NCBI GenBank assembly: GCA_032229885.1
Contig: JAVYAJ010000182.1
Coordinates: 1-15,893, forward strand
From: Anammoximicrobium sp032229885
GTDB lineage: Bacteria; Planctomycetota; Planctomycetia; Pirellulales; Pirellulaceae
Direction: 5' to 3'
Length of the DNA: 15,893 nucleotides
A program made the translations under genes and the position numbers. The notes beneath the pieces were generated by a model. It worked only from the letters and a program-made list of their open reading frames with translations, searched no databases and was not told where the DNA came from. The stretch's first letter is position 1. Each line of letters opens with the position of its first letter. Shown here one piece after another: positions 1-6,028 of this stretch.

Positions 1-26
1 CCGCCGCTGGGCAGGGGCCGCCGAAG

Positions 27-45
27 CGGACCGAGCCACGGTCCG
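27..45 (-). terminator. hairpin just after the methyltransferase stop codon
   Basis: A perfect 7-bp stem (cggaccg at 27-33, cggtccg at 39-45) with a 5-nt loop lies three bases beyond the minus-strand stop codon at 49-51. Its place and GC content suit a transcription terminator for the methyltransferase gene. No T-run follows on the minus strand, so it would be an atypical intrinsic terminator or only a 3'-end stabilising hairpin. Confidence 0.35.
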
Positions 46-48
46 ACG

Positions 49-1359
49 CTACGGGACGCGGCAGATGAAGCACTTGAGATACTCGCCCTCCGGACAGACC
101 GCGCTGATCGGATGGTCGGGCGACGCGCCTCGCTGTTCGAGCACTTGGATCTCGCGGCCGCTCTTGCGAGCCACGGTCCCCAGCATTCGCAGGAAATCAT
201 CGCGGCCGACGCTGCCCGAACAACTGCACGTGACCAGGATGCCGTCGCGCTCGAGCGACTCGACGGCCGCGCGGTTCAACCGCTGGTACGCGCGCAGCGC
301 ATCGTCCACGTCTTGTCGCGTCCGGGCGAACTTGGGCGGATCGAGGATCACGGCGTCGAATCGCCGCTCCGCCGTCCGGTATCGGTCCAAGGCGGCAAAC
401 GCATCCTGCTGCTCGAAACGCGCGTTCGAGATGCCGTTCAATCGGGCGTTGCTCTGCGCCAGCGCAATCGCACGATCGCTGGTGTCTACGCCCACGACCT
501 CGCGCGCGCCGCCCAACCGAGACGCGGCCAGGCCAAATCCGCCGCTGTAGCAAAACAGATCCAAGACCCGACGGTCGGCCAGATACGTCGCGGCCACGCG
601 TCGGTTGTCGCGCTGATCCAAATAGAAGCCGGTCTTCTGTCCGGCAGCCAGGTCCACGCCATACCGCAGGCCATGCTCGTCGATGAACACCGGTCCATCC
701 GGCAGCCGCCCCGCCAGCAGCCCGGCGCGACAAGCAGGCGCCGCCGTGTCGATTCCCTCGGCGGCGGCGATCGCCGCGTCGTAACGCAACGTGACGCTGT
801 GCGGCGACAATTGCGCGGTCAACGCCGCGATCAGCGCCTCGAGGCGACGGGCGACCCCCAACGCGTTGACCTGAACGACCAGATGGCCCGCATAGCGATC
901 CACGACCAGCCCACTCAGCCCGTCCGCCTCGCTGTAGACCAGCCGCGCCGCGCCATCGGGATTCAGATAGCCGCGTTGACGACGCAGCAGCACCGCCCGT
1001 TCGATGCGTCGTCGCCAGAAGGCGTCGTCGAGCGCCTCGTCCATCGACCAAGCGTACAGTCGGACCATCAGCCGGCTGTGGCGATTGACGATCCCGCGGG
1101 CGACGAACTCGCCTTGGTCTGTCGTCAAATCAACCACGTCGCCATCGGCGCACGAGCCTTCGATCCGCGCGACGGCGGAACGAAAAACCCAGGGGTGCCG
1201 CCCATAAAACGGGGCGGCCATCCGCGGTTTGAGCACCGCCCGCGCCGGGGCCAGTCCGACGTTTGCGTCGTGTTTCGCGAACCCGCTCGATTCGTGCGCA
1301 ACGCCCGACGCGCGGGAATCGAACTCGGGCACGGGCGCACGGTTGTCTTCCGGAAGCAT
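49..1359 (-). CDS. rlmI: RlmI-type class I SAM-dependent 23S rRNA cytosine-5 methyltransferase
   Basis: RlmI methylates one cytosine (C1962 in E. coli numbering) of 23S rRNA in the cytoplasm, using S-adenosylmethionine. With the ATG at 1359 the product is 436 aa. Residues about 40-105 look like the N-terminal PUA RNA-binding domain (LKPR...GRHPWVFRSAV, later GEFVARGIVN). The family hallmark GQKTGFYLDQRDNR is at about 240-253, the SAM-binding motif VLDLFCYSGGFGL at about 265-277, DPPKF at about 340-344, and TCSCSG, with candidate catalytic cysteines, at about 377-382. An in-frame GTG at 1398 would add 13 residues. I prefer the ATG because family members begin shortly before the LKPG-like segment and neither start has a clear Shine-Dalgarno. 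It is close to full family length, with no neighbour in an operon. Family assignment is firm; the exact target base is inferred from the family. Confidence 0.9.
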   Translation of the reverse strand: MLPEDNRAPVPEFDSRASGVAHESSGFAKHDANVGLAPARAVLKPRMAAPFYGRHPWVFRSAVARIEGSCADGDVVDLTTDQGEFVARGIVNRHSRLMVRLYAWSMDEALDDAFWRRRIERAVLLRRQRGYLNPDGAARLVYSEADGLSGLVVDRYAGHLVVQVNALGVARRLEALIAALTAQLSPHSVTLRYDAAIAAAEGIDTAAPACRAGLLAGRLPDGPVFIDEHGLRYGVDLAAGQKTGFYLDQRDNRRVAATYLADRRVLDLFCYSGGFGLAASRLGGAREVVGVDTSDRAIALAQSNARLNGISNARFEQQDAFAALDRYRTAERRFDAVILDPPKFARTRQDVDDALRAYQRLNRAAVESLERDGILVTCSCSGSVGRDDFLRMLGTVARKSGREIQVLEQRGASPDHPISAVCPEGEYLKCFICRVP

Positions 1360-1443
1360 CCCGGCGATTGTACGTGGACAGTTCGCCGTCCGCAACACGC
1401 TTGTCGAGCTCGGGGCGAGGCACGAGTGGCAGCCCCGTTTGGA
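1360..1443. other. short spacer between the methyltransferase start and repeat copy A
   Basis: This stretch holds the 5' side of the methyltransferase gene, including its alternative GTG at 1396-1398. I see no convincing promoter hexamers. Copy A of the inverted repeat starts at about 1444, so the methyltransferase promoter may lie within or beside the repeat. Confidence 0.4.
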
Positions 1444-1482
1444 CGCTGAATCTGTTTGGCCGAAGGCCTCCGATCACCGTAG

Positions 1483-1501
1483 CCTGGGGCAACGCCCCAG
1501 G
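1483..1501. repeat. 8-bp-stem hairpin (CCTGGGGC/GCCCCAGG) in repeat copy A
   Basis: A perfect 8-bp stem with a 3-nt loop (aac). The same palindrome occurs in opposite orientation at 1608-1626 with loop gtt. The counterpart of the 1483-1501 hairpin in copy B (about 3608-3626, ccgggagcgttgccccgg) is imperfect. Confidence 0.8.
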
Positions 1502-1607
1502 GCTGACGCCGCGCGTGTGTCTCCTTTGGCCGAAGGCCATATTCATCCGGGCCGCGGTGACACGTTGATGTTGGCCTTCAGCCAACACGCTGCTATCATC
1601 TCTGACT

Positions 1608-1626
1608 CCTGGGGCGTTGCCCCAGG
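1608..1626. repeat. second CCTGGGGC/GCCCCAGG hairpin in repeat copy A
   Basis: A perfect 8-bp stem with loop gtt, the mirror image of the hairpin at 1483-1501. It lies inside the 67-bp module absent from copy B. Confidence 0.8.
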
Positions 1627-1759
1627 CTACGTTGGTGATGGCCTTCGGCCAATACACTTCCCGTCGTCTGTGCTGGGCAACAGTCATCCGATGCCAAGTT
1701 CACTTAACACGGGTTAGTGTCAGCAACCCTAAAGTGTGCTGTATAGACCAATGTACAAG

Positions 1760-1780
1760 ATGCGCGCATCGTGCGCGCAT
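1760..1780. repeat. 9-bp-stem hairpin (atgcgcgca/tgcgcgcat) near the inner end of copy A
   Basis: Stem 1760-1768 pairs with 1772-1780 around the loop tcg. The matching site in copy B is 3396-3416, where one base of the left arm changed but the stem still folds with a G-T wobble. Confidence 0.75.
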
Positions 1781-1858
1781 GATACGAACTAAGACTCTAA
1801 AACGCGGGCAAGAACGGGCGACGTGCGGCGAACAGGCGCTCGACGATGATCGTGGGGT

Positions 1859-2884
1859 TCAATACTTGACGGCCGGTTCGCCGCCGCTGCGCGAGCCCAA
1901 CGCGCGCCACGCCGCCAGGTCGATGCTGTCGCTGACAAAACGAACCGAACCATCGCACAACAGAAAGTTCACGCCGCCGGGATGCCGGCTTCGCGCGGCT
2001 TTCCACATTGCGCGCATCGGCGCCACTACGCTGCAGTCGGAAACGCGCGAGTTCGGACCCAGATAGTGGTCATAGCCGCAATGCCGAGGCCAGCCGTCCG
2101 CCCAGCGACCGTTGCGATCCGTGTCGCCGTACGCGCCGACGGTCGAACAGGCGGTTTCGGTCATCTGCGAGGGGGCGCCAAAAAAGGCGAGCAGCACGTC
2201 ACCTCTGTTCTCGGCCGTGAGCGCCGTCTGCGCAGGACCGGACCACAACGTGCTCTCGCTAGCCATGGCCGTGTTGCTGGTCCCGTCCAGAATGTCGCCA
2301 AAACGCGTGGCCGAGCTTTGATAGAACACGCCGTCCGTGTCGGGCCTCGAGTGGACCGTCCACGGAGGCTGCCCGCTGCCCCAGCAGACCATGTAATTCG
2401 TCGGCCCGTACAGATCCTCGACCTTCCGTCCGCTGTCGCTGGGGCACAGGAACATCGCCAGCGGCTCGGCAACCGTCGCGAGGTTGTCGGGATGGACGTC
2501 ATAACCGGGACCGGGGCCGGAGCCGGTGTAGGTGTACAGCGGCACGTCGAAGTTCAAGGCGTCGAAGATATCGGCTTTTTCCATATACGGCGTGATCATG
2601 GCCAACGACGACCAGCGATATAGAAATGCGCCGACATGAGGATATGTGCTGCAGACCTTCTCCGGTTGACCGGCCGGGAACCGGTTGTGCGTGCTGTGGA
2701 AATTGTGCATCGCCACGCCGATCTGCTTCAGCTTGTTGCCGCATTCGCTGCGCCGCGCAGCTTCGCGCGCCATTTGAATCGCCGGCAACAACAGGCTCAC
2801 GAGAATCCCGATGATCGCAATCACCACCAGCAACTCGACCAAGGTAAACCCAGCGTTCCGCTTAGAGCCCCAGACATGGTCCAT
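1859..2884 (-). CDS. DUF1559 domain protein with type II/IV pseudopilin-like N-terminus
   Basis: The 341-aa product opens with a prepilin signal: short basic leader, Gly12, then FTLVELLVVIAIIGILVSLL, with Glu17 at the +5 position of the mature protein. The hydrophobic helix at about 13-35 serves as membrane anchor and pilin-type assembly helix, and cleavage after Gly12 is predicted. The adjoining AREAARRSECGNKLKQIGVAMHNF and RFPAG segments and the C-terminal HPGGVNFLLCDGSVRFV box (His301 to Asp311-Gly312) are diagnostic of DUF1559. These proteins are found in large numbers in planctomycetes; they are thought to be secreted or surface-assembled, but their function is unknown. GGGAGGT (2891-2897) lies 6 nt before the ATG at 2884 and fixes the start. 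The length is normal. The gene stands alone and is bracketed by the inverted repeat at 1444-1800 and 3376-3665. Confidence 0.93.
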   Translation of the reverse strand: MDHVWGSKRNAGFTLVELLVVIAIIGILVSLLLPAIQMAREAARRSECGNKLKQIGVAMHNFHSTHNRFPAGQPEKVCSTYPHVGAFLYRWSSLAMITPYMEKADIFDALNFDVPLYTYTGSGPGPGYDVHPDNLATVAEPLAMFLCPSDSGRKVEDLYGPTNYMVCWGSGQPPWTVHSRPDTDGVFYQSSATRFGDILDGTSNTAMASESTLWSGPAQTALTAENRGDVLLAFFGAPSQMTETACSTVGAYGDTDRNGRWADGWPRHCGYDHYLGPNSRVSDCSVVAPMRAMWKAARSRHPGGVNFLLCDGSVRFVSDSIDLAAWRALGSRSGGEPAVKY

Positions 2885-2890
2885 GACATG

Positions 2891-2897
2891 ACCTCCC
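2891..2897 (-). promoter_or_regulatory. strong Shine-Dalgarno of the DUF1559 gene
   Basis: GGGAGGT on the minus strand, 6 nt before the ATG at 2884. Another ATG ending at 2889 sits only 1 nt from this site and is therefore less likely. An AT-rich patch at about 2918-2955 could hold the promoter, but no clear -35/-10 pair is visible. Confidence 0.75.
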
Positions 2898-3375
2898 GAT
2901 TAAATCGCCCATGCGTGTGATCAATTTGTAATACGTCATACTCATGAATATAAGGAAGGTCGCCGCATGGGCCAAGCGGGGATGTCCCTGATTTTGTGGG
3001 AACCACGTGGAATCGTGTCGGAGCCGTGCCGATTCCTGCGGCTGACGGTCAGCAAATCCCGCGATTCAGGCGGGCCGCTTGGCGGTTGAAATGGGCAGCG
3101 CGGCGGCCATGCCGGATACAGAAGACAATGCCTGCTGTGGATGATTCGGGAGCCAGGAGGATCCGTGACGTATCCCGCCATCCGGCGATGCGTTCGAAAG
3201 AGATGCATCGGCTGTCCGATCTCACCCGCGTTTTGCGTTTGCGGTAGGTCCGTGAATGAACGGGCCGAGTCGGCGGCTTTGCGCGAAAACGACGTCCAGA
3301 CGACCTGCATCGCGAGAGAAGTTCCGCCGGCCGAACGAGTGTGGCGCGGTCAAAAAGTGGGAAACTGTGGGGGGG
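2898..3375. other. intergenic region upstream of the DUF1559 gene, no gene recognised
   Basis: About 480 bp between the DUF1559 gene and repeat copy B. The part nearest the gene (2918-2955) is AT-rich and may be its promoter region. The rest is GC-rich. It carries only short open frames on both strands, with no recognisable protein motif, ribosome binding site or RNA fold. I see nothing else in it. Confidence 0.5.
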
Positions 3376-3665
3376 TTAGAGTCTTAGTCGGTATCATGCG
3401 CGCGCCGTGCGCGCATCTTGTATACCGGTCTGTACAGTACACTTTTGGGTTGCTGGCACTGACCCGCGTTACGTGAAATTGACATTGGATGACTGTTGCG
3501 CAGCACAGATGACAGGAAGCGTGTTGGCCGAAGGCCAACATCAACGTGTCACCTCCGCCCGCATGGATAGGGCCTTCGCCCAAAAGAGGCACGCACGGAG
3601 CGCCAGTCCGGGAGCGTTGCCCCGGACTACGGTGATCGGAGACCTTCGGCCAAACGGAATCAGCG
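3376..3665 (-). repeat. copy B (short form) of the inverted repeat flanking the DUF1559 gene
   Basis: This 290-bp stretch is the inverted counterpart of 1444-1800. Alignment starts at ttagagtcttag (3376-3387, pairing with the reverse of 1789-1800) and ends at caatcagcg-like sequence near 3665, opposite 1444. It lacks exactly one 67-bp module present in copy A, at the hairpin ttggccgaaggccaa (3524-3538). It lies downstream of the histidine kinase gene and upstream of the DUF1559 gene. The 148-codon open frame crossing it on the minus strand (3350-3796) is judged an artefact. Confidence 0.85.
3396..3416. repeat. hairpin near the inner end of copy B, equivalent of 1760-1780
   Basis: Left arm atgcgcgcg (3396-3404) pairs with tgcgcgcat (3408-3416) around ccg; the innermost pair is a G-T wobble. 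The stem is thus kept even though neighbouring bases differ from copy A. Confidence 0.65.
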
Positions 3666-3750
3666 GCTATCTGCGCTCCAACGGGCAACAGGTGAAGCGA
3701 TGGTTGTTTAAGAATTCGCGGATGGTCACACTCGTCAGCACGCAGGATTG

Positions 3751-3770
3751 CCGCGGTCTGGAGACCGCGG
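3751..3770. repeat. 20-bp palindrome beyond the histidine kinase stop
   Basis: ccgcggtctggagaccgcgg is a 9-bp perfect inverted repeat around gg, followed on the plus strand by a run of eight further Cs. It is 30 nt downstream of the minus-strand stop codon of the histidine kinase, so it could act at the 3' end of that transcript, but no T-run follows. It may instead be a copy of a dispersed repeat. Confidence 0.6.
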
Positions 3771-3800
3771 CCCCCCCCGGTATTCAGTCTTGACAACGCA

Positions 3801-5678
3801 CTACGACGAGTCCGCCGTCATGGGTTCTGCTTTCGCCGGCTTGTCTCGCTGAGCGGCAACTCGCTGCATCTCGACGATCTCGTCCAACTGCGCGTCGATG
3901 GTCGACTGGCGAAGGCTTGGATCGGACAGGATCCACGGCACGCTGACGGTGAACGTGCTGCCTCGCCCCAATTCGCTGACAAATCGAATCTCGCCTCCCA
4001 GCAACTTGCACAGTTCCTTGACGATCGACAAGCCCAAGCCGGTTCCCGAGTATTCGCGGGTCAGGTTGCGATCGCCCATCGTCTGAGAACTCTGGCGAAA
4101 CTTCTCGAAGATGATCTCGCTATCCTCTTTGGGTATGCCAACCCCGGTATCGGCGACCGACAGTTGCAACTGGCCATCCGGGCTGCGGCGAACCGAGACG
4201 ACGATGCGTCCGCCTTCGGGCGTGAACTTGATGGCGTTCGACAGCAGATTGATCAAGACCTGCTGGATCTTGCTCTGGTCTTGGAACATGGGCGGCAGAT
4301 CGGGGGCGATGTCGCACGTCAGATCGATGTTCTTGGCCTCGCTCATCGCGCGAACCATGTCACACTGGACCGTGATCACCGCGCCGACGTGAAACTCGCT
4401 CAGCCGCAATTCCATTTTGCCCGCTTCGATCTTGGCCAGATCGAGAATGTCGTTGATCAACTCCAGCAGCAGTCGGCCAGACTTGCGGATGTTATTCGCA
4501 TAGCGTTTTTGTTTGTCGGACAGCGAGTCGATGCCGCCCAGGATGTCTGAAAAGCCGATGATGCTGTTCAGCGGCGTCCGCAGCTCGTGGCTCATGTTCG
4601 CCAGGAAATCGCTCTTCAGGCGATTCATCTCGTACAGCCGCATGTTCAACTGGGCCAGTTGATCGACTTTGGCGTCCAGGTCGCTGTTGACTTGGCGCAG
4701 CTCGTCCTGCGCCTCGGTCAGATGCCGCAACATCTGGTTGAACGCGGACGCCAGTTCCTCGAACTCGTCGTTGGTCGCGATTTCGGCTCGCAGCTCCGTA
4801 TTGCCGCGGCTGATTTCCTCAGCCACGCTGCGCAGGTGGTTCAGCGGTTTGACCACGACATAGCGGATGATCACGTACAGGATGATCAGGGCCAGGAAAA
4901 CGGTCAGAATTCCGATCGCGGCCAACAGGGCCCGGCTCCGCGTGACCGCCTCTTGCGTCTCGCGATCCGGGATGATGACCTTGACCACGCGAAACGGCAG
5001 TTTTACTTGTTCGAGCGGCATGTCGGCGCGCGAAAACGCATCGACTCCTTCGAACCCGAGATGGCACCGGGCACAGCTCTCTTTCCAGTACACCGGCTGG
5101 TAGTAGTGAATTTCCTGTTTCGATGGGACCGGCTGGAAGTTGTACACGGGAAGGATTTCCGGCGACGAAGTCGACGCGGTGGGCATCGGCGCGGCCCGGC
5201 TTGGCTCGGCAGCCGCGTCGCCGCCCGGCCCTAAACCGGGCAGATCGGTCTGATGCGAGCGGGTCTCGATCTGCGCGCTCAGCTCGGCTTTGAGCCGCAC
5301 CAGAATCTCGCGTTCTTCGGCGCTGGCCGGCAGATCGGCGGCCGGTGTTTCCTCGAGCGCCAGAATCGCCCAGTCGTACTTCTGAGTTTGCAGGTCGCGA
5401 GTCAGCTCGCGGGTCATGGAACGTAACGCTTCGGCATGTTGTTGATCCGAAGCCGGATCCGGGGCGTCCCACTGCTCCCAGTGGTATCGCAACAGCACGG
5501 CGTCGACGAGGTCGCGACTTTTGCGGATCGCCGTCTGTTCGACCAGCTTCTCGGCGATATGTTCCACCCACCAGAACGTCACCGCGAGCAGAACCGTCAG
5601 GCCGGCCACGAACAGAAACCGGCATTTCCGCTCTAAGCTGGTCTCGCCGATAACGCGTTTGATCGACCGGTATGACAT
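3801..5678 (-). CDS. membrane sensor histidine kinase with periplasmic c-type haem motif, HAMP, HisKA and HATPase domains
   Basis: The 625-aa product has a transmembrane helix at about 21-38 and a periplasmic part at about 39-249 with one CARCH motif (Cys202, Cys205, His206). It has a second membrane helix at about 251-272, HAMP at about 273-325 and a coiled-coil linker at about 320-355. The HisKA H-box LANMSHELRTPLN follows, with phospho-acceptor His364. The ATPase shows an N-box (NLLSNAIKF, Asn478/Asn481), G1 box DTGVGIP (510-516), F-box FEKFRQ and G2 box GTGLGLSIV (545-553). CxxCH in a periplasmic sensor, with the upstream YYQPVYWKESC context, resembles Tll0287-like/DUF3365 sensor domains. 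These bind haem c and are thought to sense redox state, oxygen or nitric oxide. Autophosphorylation followed by transfer to a response regulator is expected, but no regulator is adjacent. The ATG at 5678 has no clear Shine-Dalgarno. The kinase call is certain; the haem role is inferred from the motif. Confidence 0.93.
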   Translation of the reverse strand: MSYRSIKRVIGETSLERKCRFLFVAGLTVLLAVTFWWVEHIAEKLVEQTAIRKSRDLVDAVLLRYHWEQWDAPDPASDQQHAEALRSMTRELTRDLQTQKYDWAILALEETPAADLPASAEEREILVRLKAELSAQIETRSHQTDLPGLGPGGDAAAEPSRAAPMPTASTSSPEILPVYNFQPVPSKQEIHYYQPVYWKESCARCHLGFEGVDAFSRADMPLEQVKLPFRVVKVIIPDRETQEAVTRSRALLAAIGILTVFLALIILYVIIRYVVVKPLNHLRSVAEEISRGNTELRAEIATNDEFEELASAFNQMLRHLTEAQDELRQVNSDLDAKVDQLAQLNMRLYEMNRLKSDFLANMSHELRTPLNSIIGFSDILGGIDSLSDKQKRYANNIRKSGRLLLELINDILDLAKIEAGKMELRLSEFHVGAVITVQCDMVRAMSEAKNIDLTCDIAPDLPPMFQDQSKIQQVLINLLSNAIKFTPEGGRIVVSVRRSPDGQLQLSVADTGVGIPKEDSEIIFEKFRQSSQTMGDRNLTREYSGTGLGLSIVKELCKLLGGEIRFVSELGRGSTFTVSVPWILSDPSLRQSTIDAQLDEIVEMQRVAAQRDKPAKAEPMTADSS

Positions 5679-6028
5679 GTACGCAGGTGCAATGCCGCGA
5701 GTGCAAATTATGGGTTAGCGATAACTCTCGGGAATGAACGCGTCGTTCTGTGGGAAAACCTCGGCGCGGGCGCGTTGCGCGTACGGCGCGCCGCGCGGAA
5801 GTGTACGGCTCGGTTGCAGGGGCCAGCCCGCGCTCGCCATCTGGGATCCCACCGGATACGTATCCGCTGACACCCGTGCGCGGCGCGCCTCGATTTTACG
5901 ACGGTCTACCGCTTTTCACCAGAGCAGAAGACGGCGTTGCCCGAGCTCCCGAGCCTCGAGCCGTGGCAGTCGTCGCCATGTCGTCGCGCTCCACGGGCGC
6001 CAACGCTGGGGCGGGGCGGCGAGCCCGG
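5679..6028. other. intergenic region upstream of the histidine kinase
   Basis: About 350 bp between the stop of the HEAT-like gene and the start of the kinase, both on the minus strand. It is long enough to carry the kinase promoter, so the two genes are probably not co-transcribed as a tight operon. It holds one 14-bp perfect palindrome at 5853-5866. Open frames here are short and show no protein motif. Confidence 0.5.
5853..5866. promoter_or_regulatory. 14-bp perfect palindrome, possible operator of the histidine kinase gene
   Basis: cggatacgtatccg is an uninterrupted palindrome 175 bp upstream of the kinase start. Its size fits a dimeric regulator site, but no cognate regulator or promoter hexamers could be tied to it. 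It may be chance. Confidence 0.3.

Larger units (their letters stand above)
1444..1800 (+). repeat. copy A (long form) of a hairpin-rich inverted repeat flanking the DUF1559 gene
   Basis: The reverse complement of this 357-bp stretch aligns with 3376-3665. The inner 160 bp or so (from the hairpin at 1640-1650 to position 1800) is roughly 85% identical by hand, without gaps. The outer 128 bp also aligns at equal length, less well conserved. Copy A contains 67 bp that copy B lacks. It is made of short palindromes: ggccgaaggcc at 1458-1468 and 1528-1538, its reverse at 1640-1650, ttggccttcagccaa at 1571-1585, cctggggc-loop-gccccagg at 1483-1501 and 1608-1626, and a 9-bp stem at 1760-1780. Similar GGCCGAAGGCC and CCTGGGG...CCCCAGG hairpins are, from memory, scattered in planctomycete intergenic DNA. 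No transposase is encoded. The only long ORF through it (1617-2066) is not convincing as a gene. Confidence 0.85.

Noticed and set aside
112..1449. 445-codon plus-strand open frame antisense to the methyltransferase
   Set aside because: Arg/Gln-rich translation without motifs; the opposite strand carries all RlmI signatures. Long antisense frames are expected at this GC content.
1444..1800. CRISPR array as an explanation of the repeated hairpins
   Set aside because: Repeats are palindromic, of mixed orientation and irregularly spaced, with no uniform spacer length and no cas genes in the window.
1617..2066. 149-codon plus-strand open frame whose middle part resembles the translation of the open frame at 3350-3796
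   Set aside because: The similarity comes from the shared inverted repeat. Hand comparison shows about as many amino-acid-changing as silent differences, both frames pass through hairpins, and this one continues into the antisense of the DUF1559 gene.
3350..3796. 148-codon minus-strand open frame across repeat copy B
   Set aside because: It lies almost wholly in repeat DNA, has no ribosome binding site or domain, and its relation to 1617-2066 is explained by the repeat.
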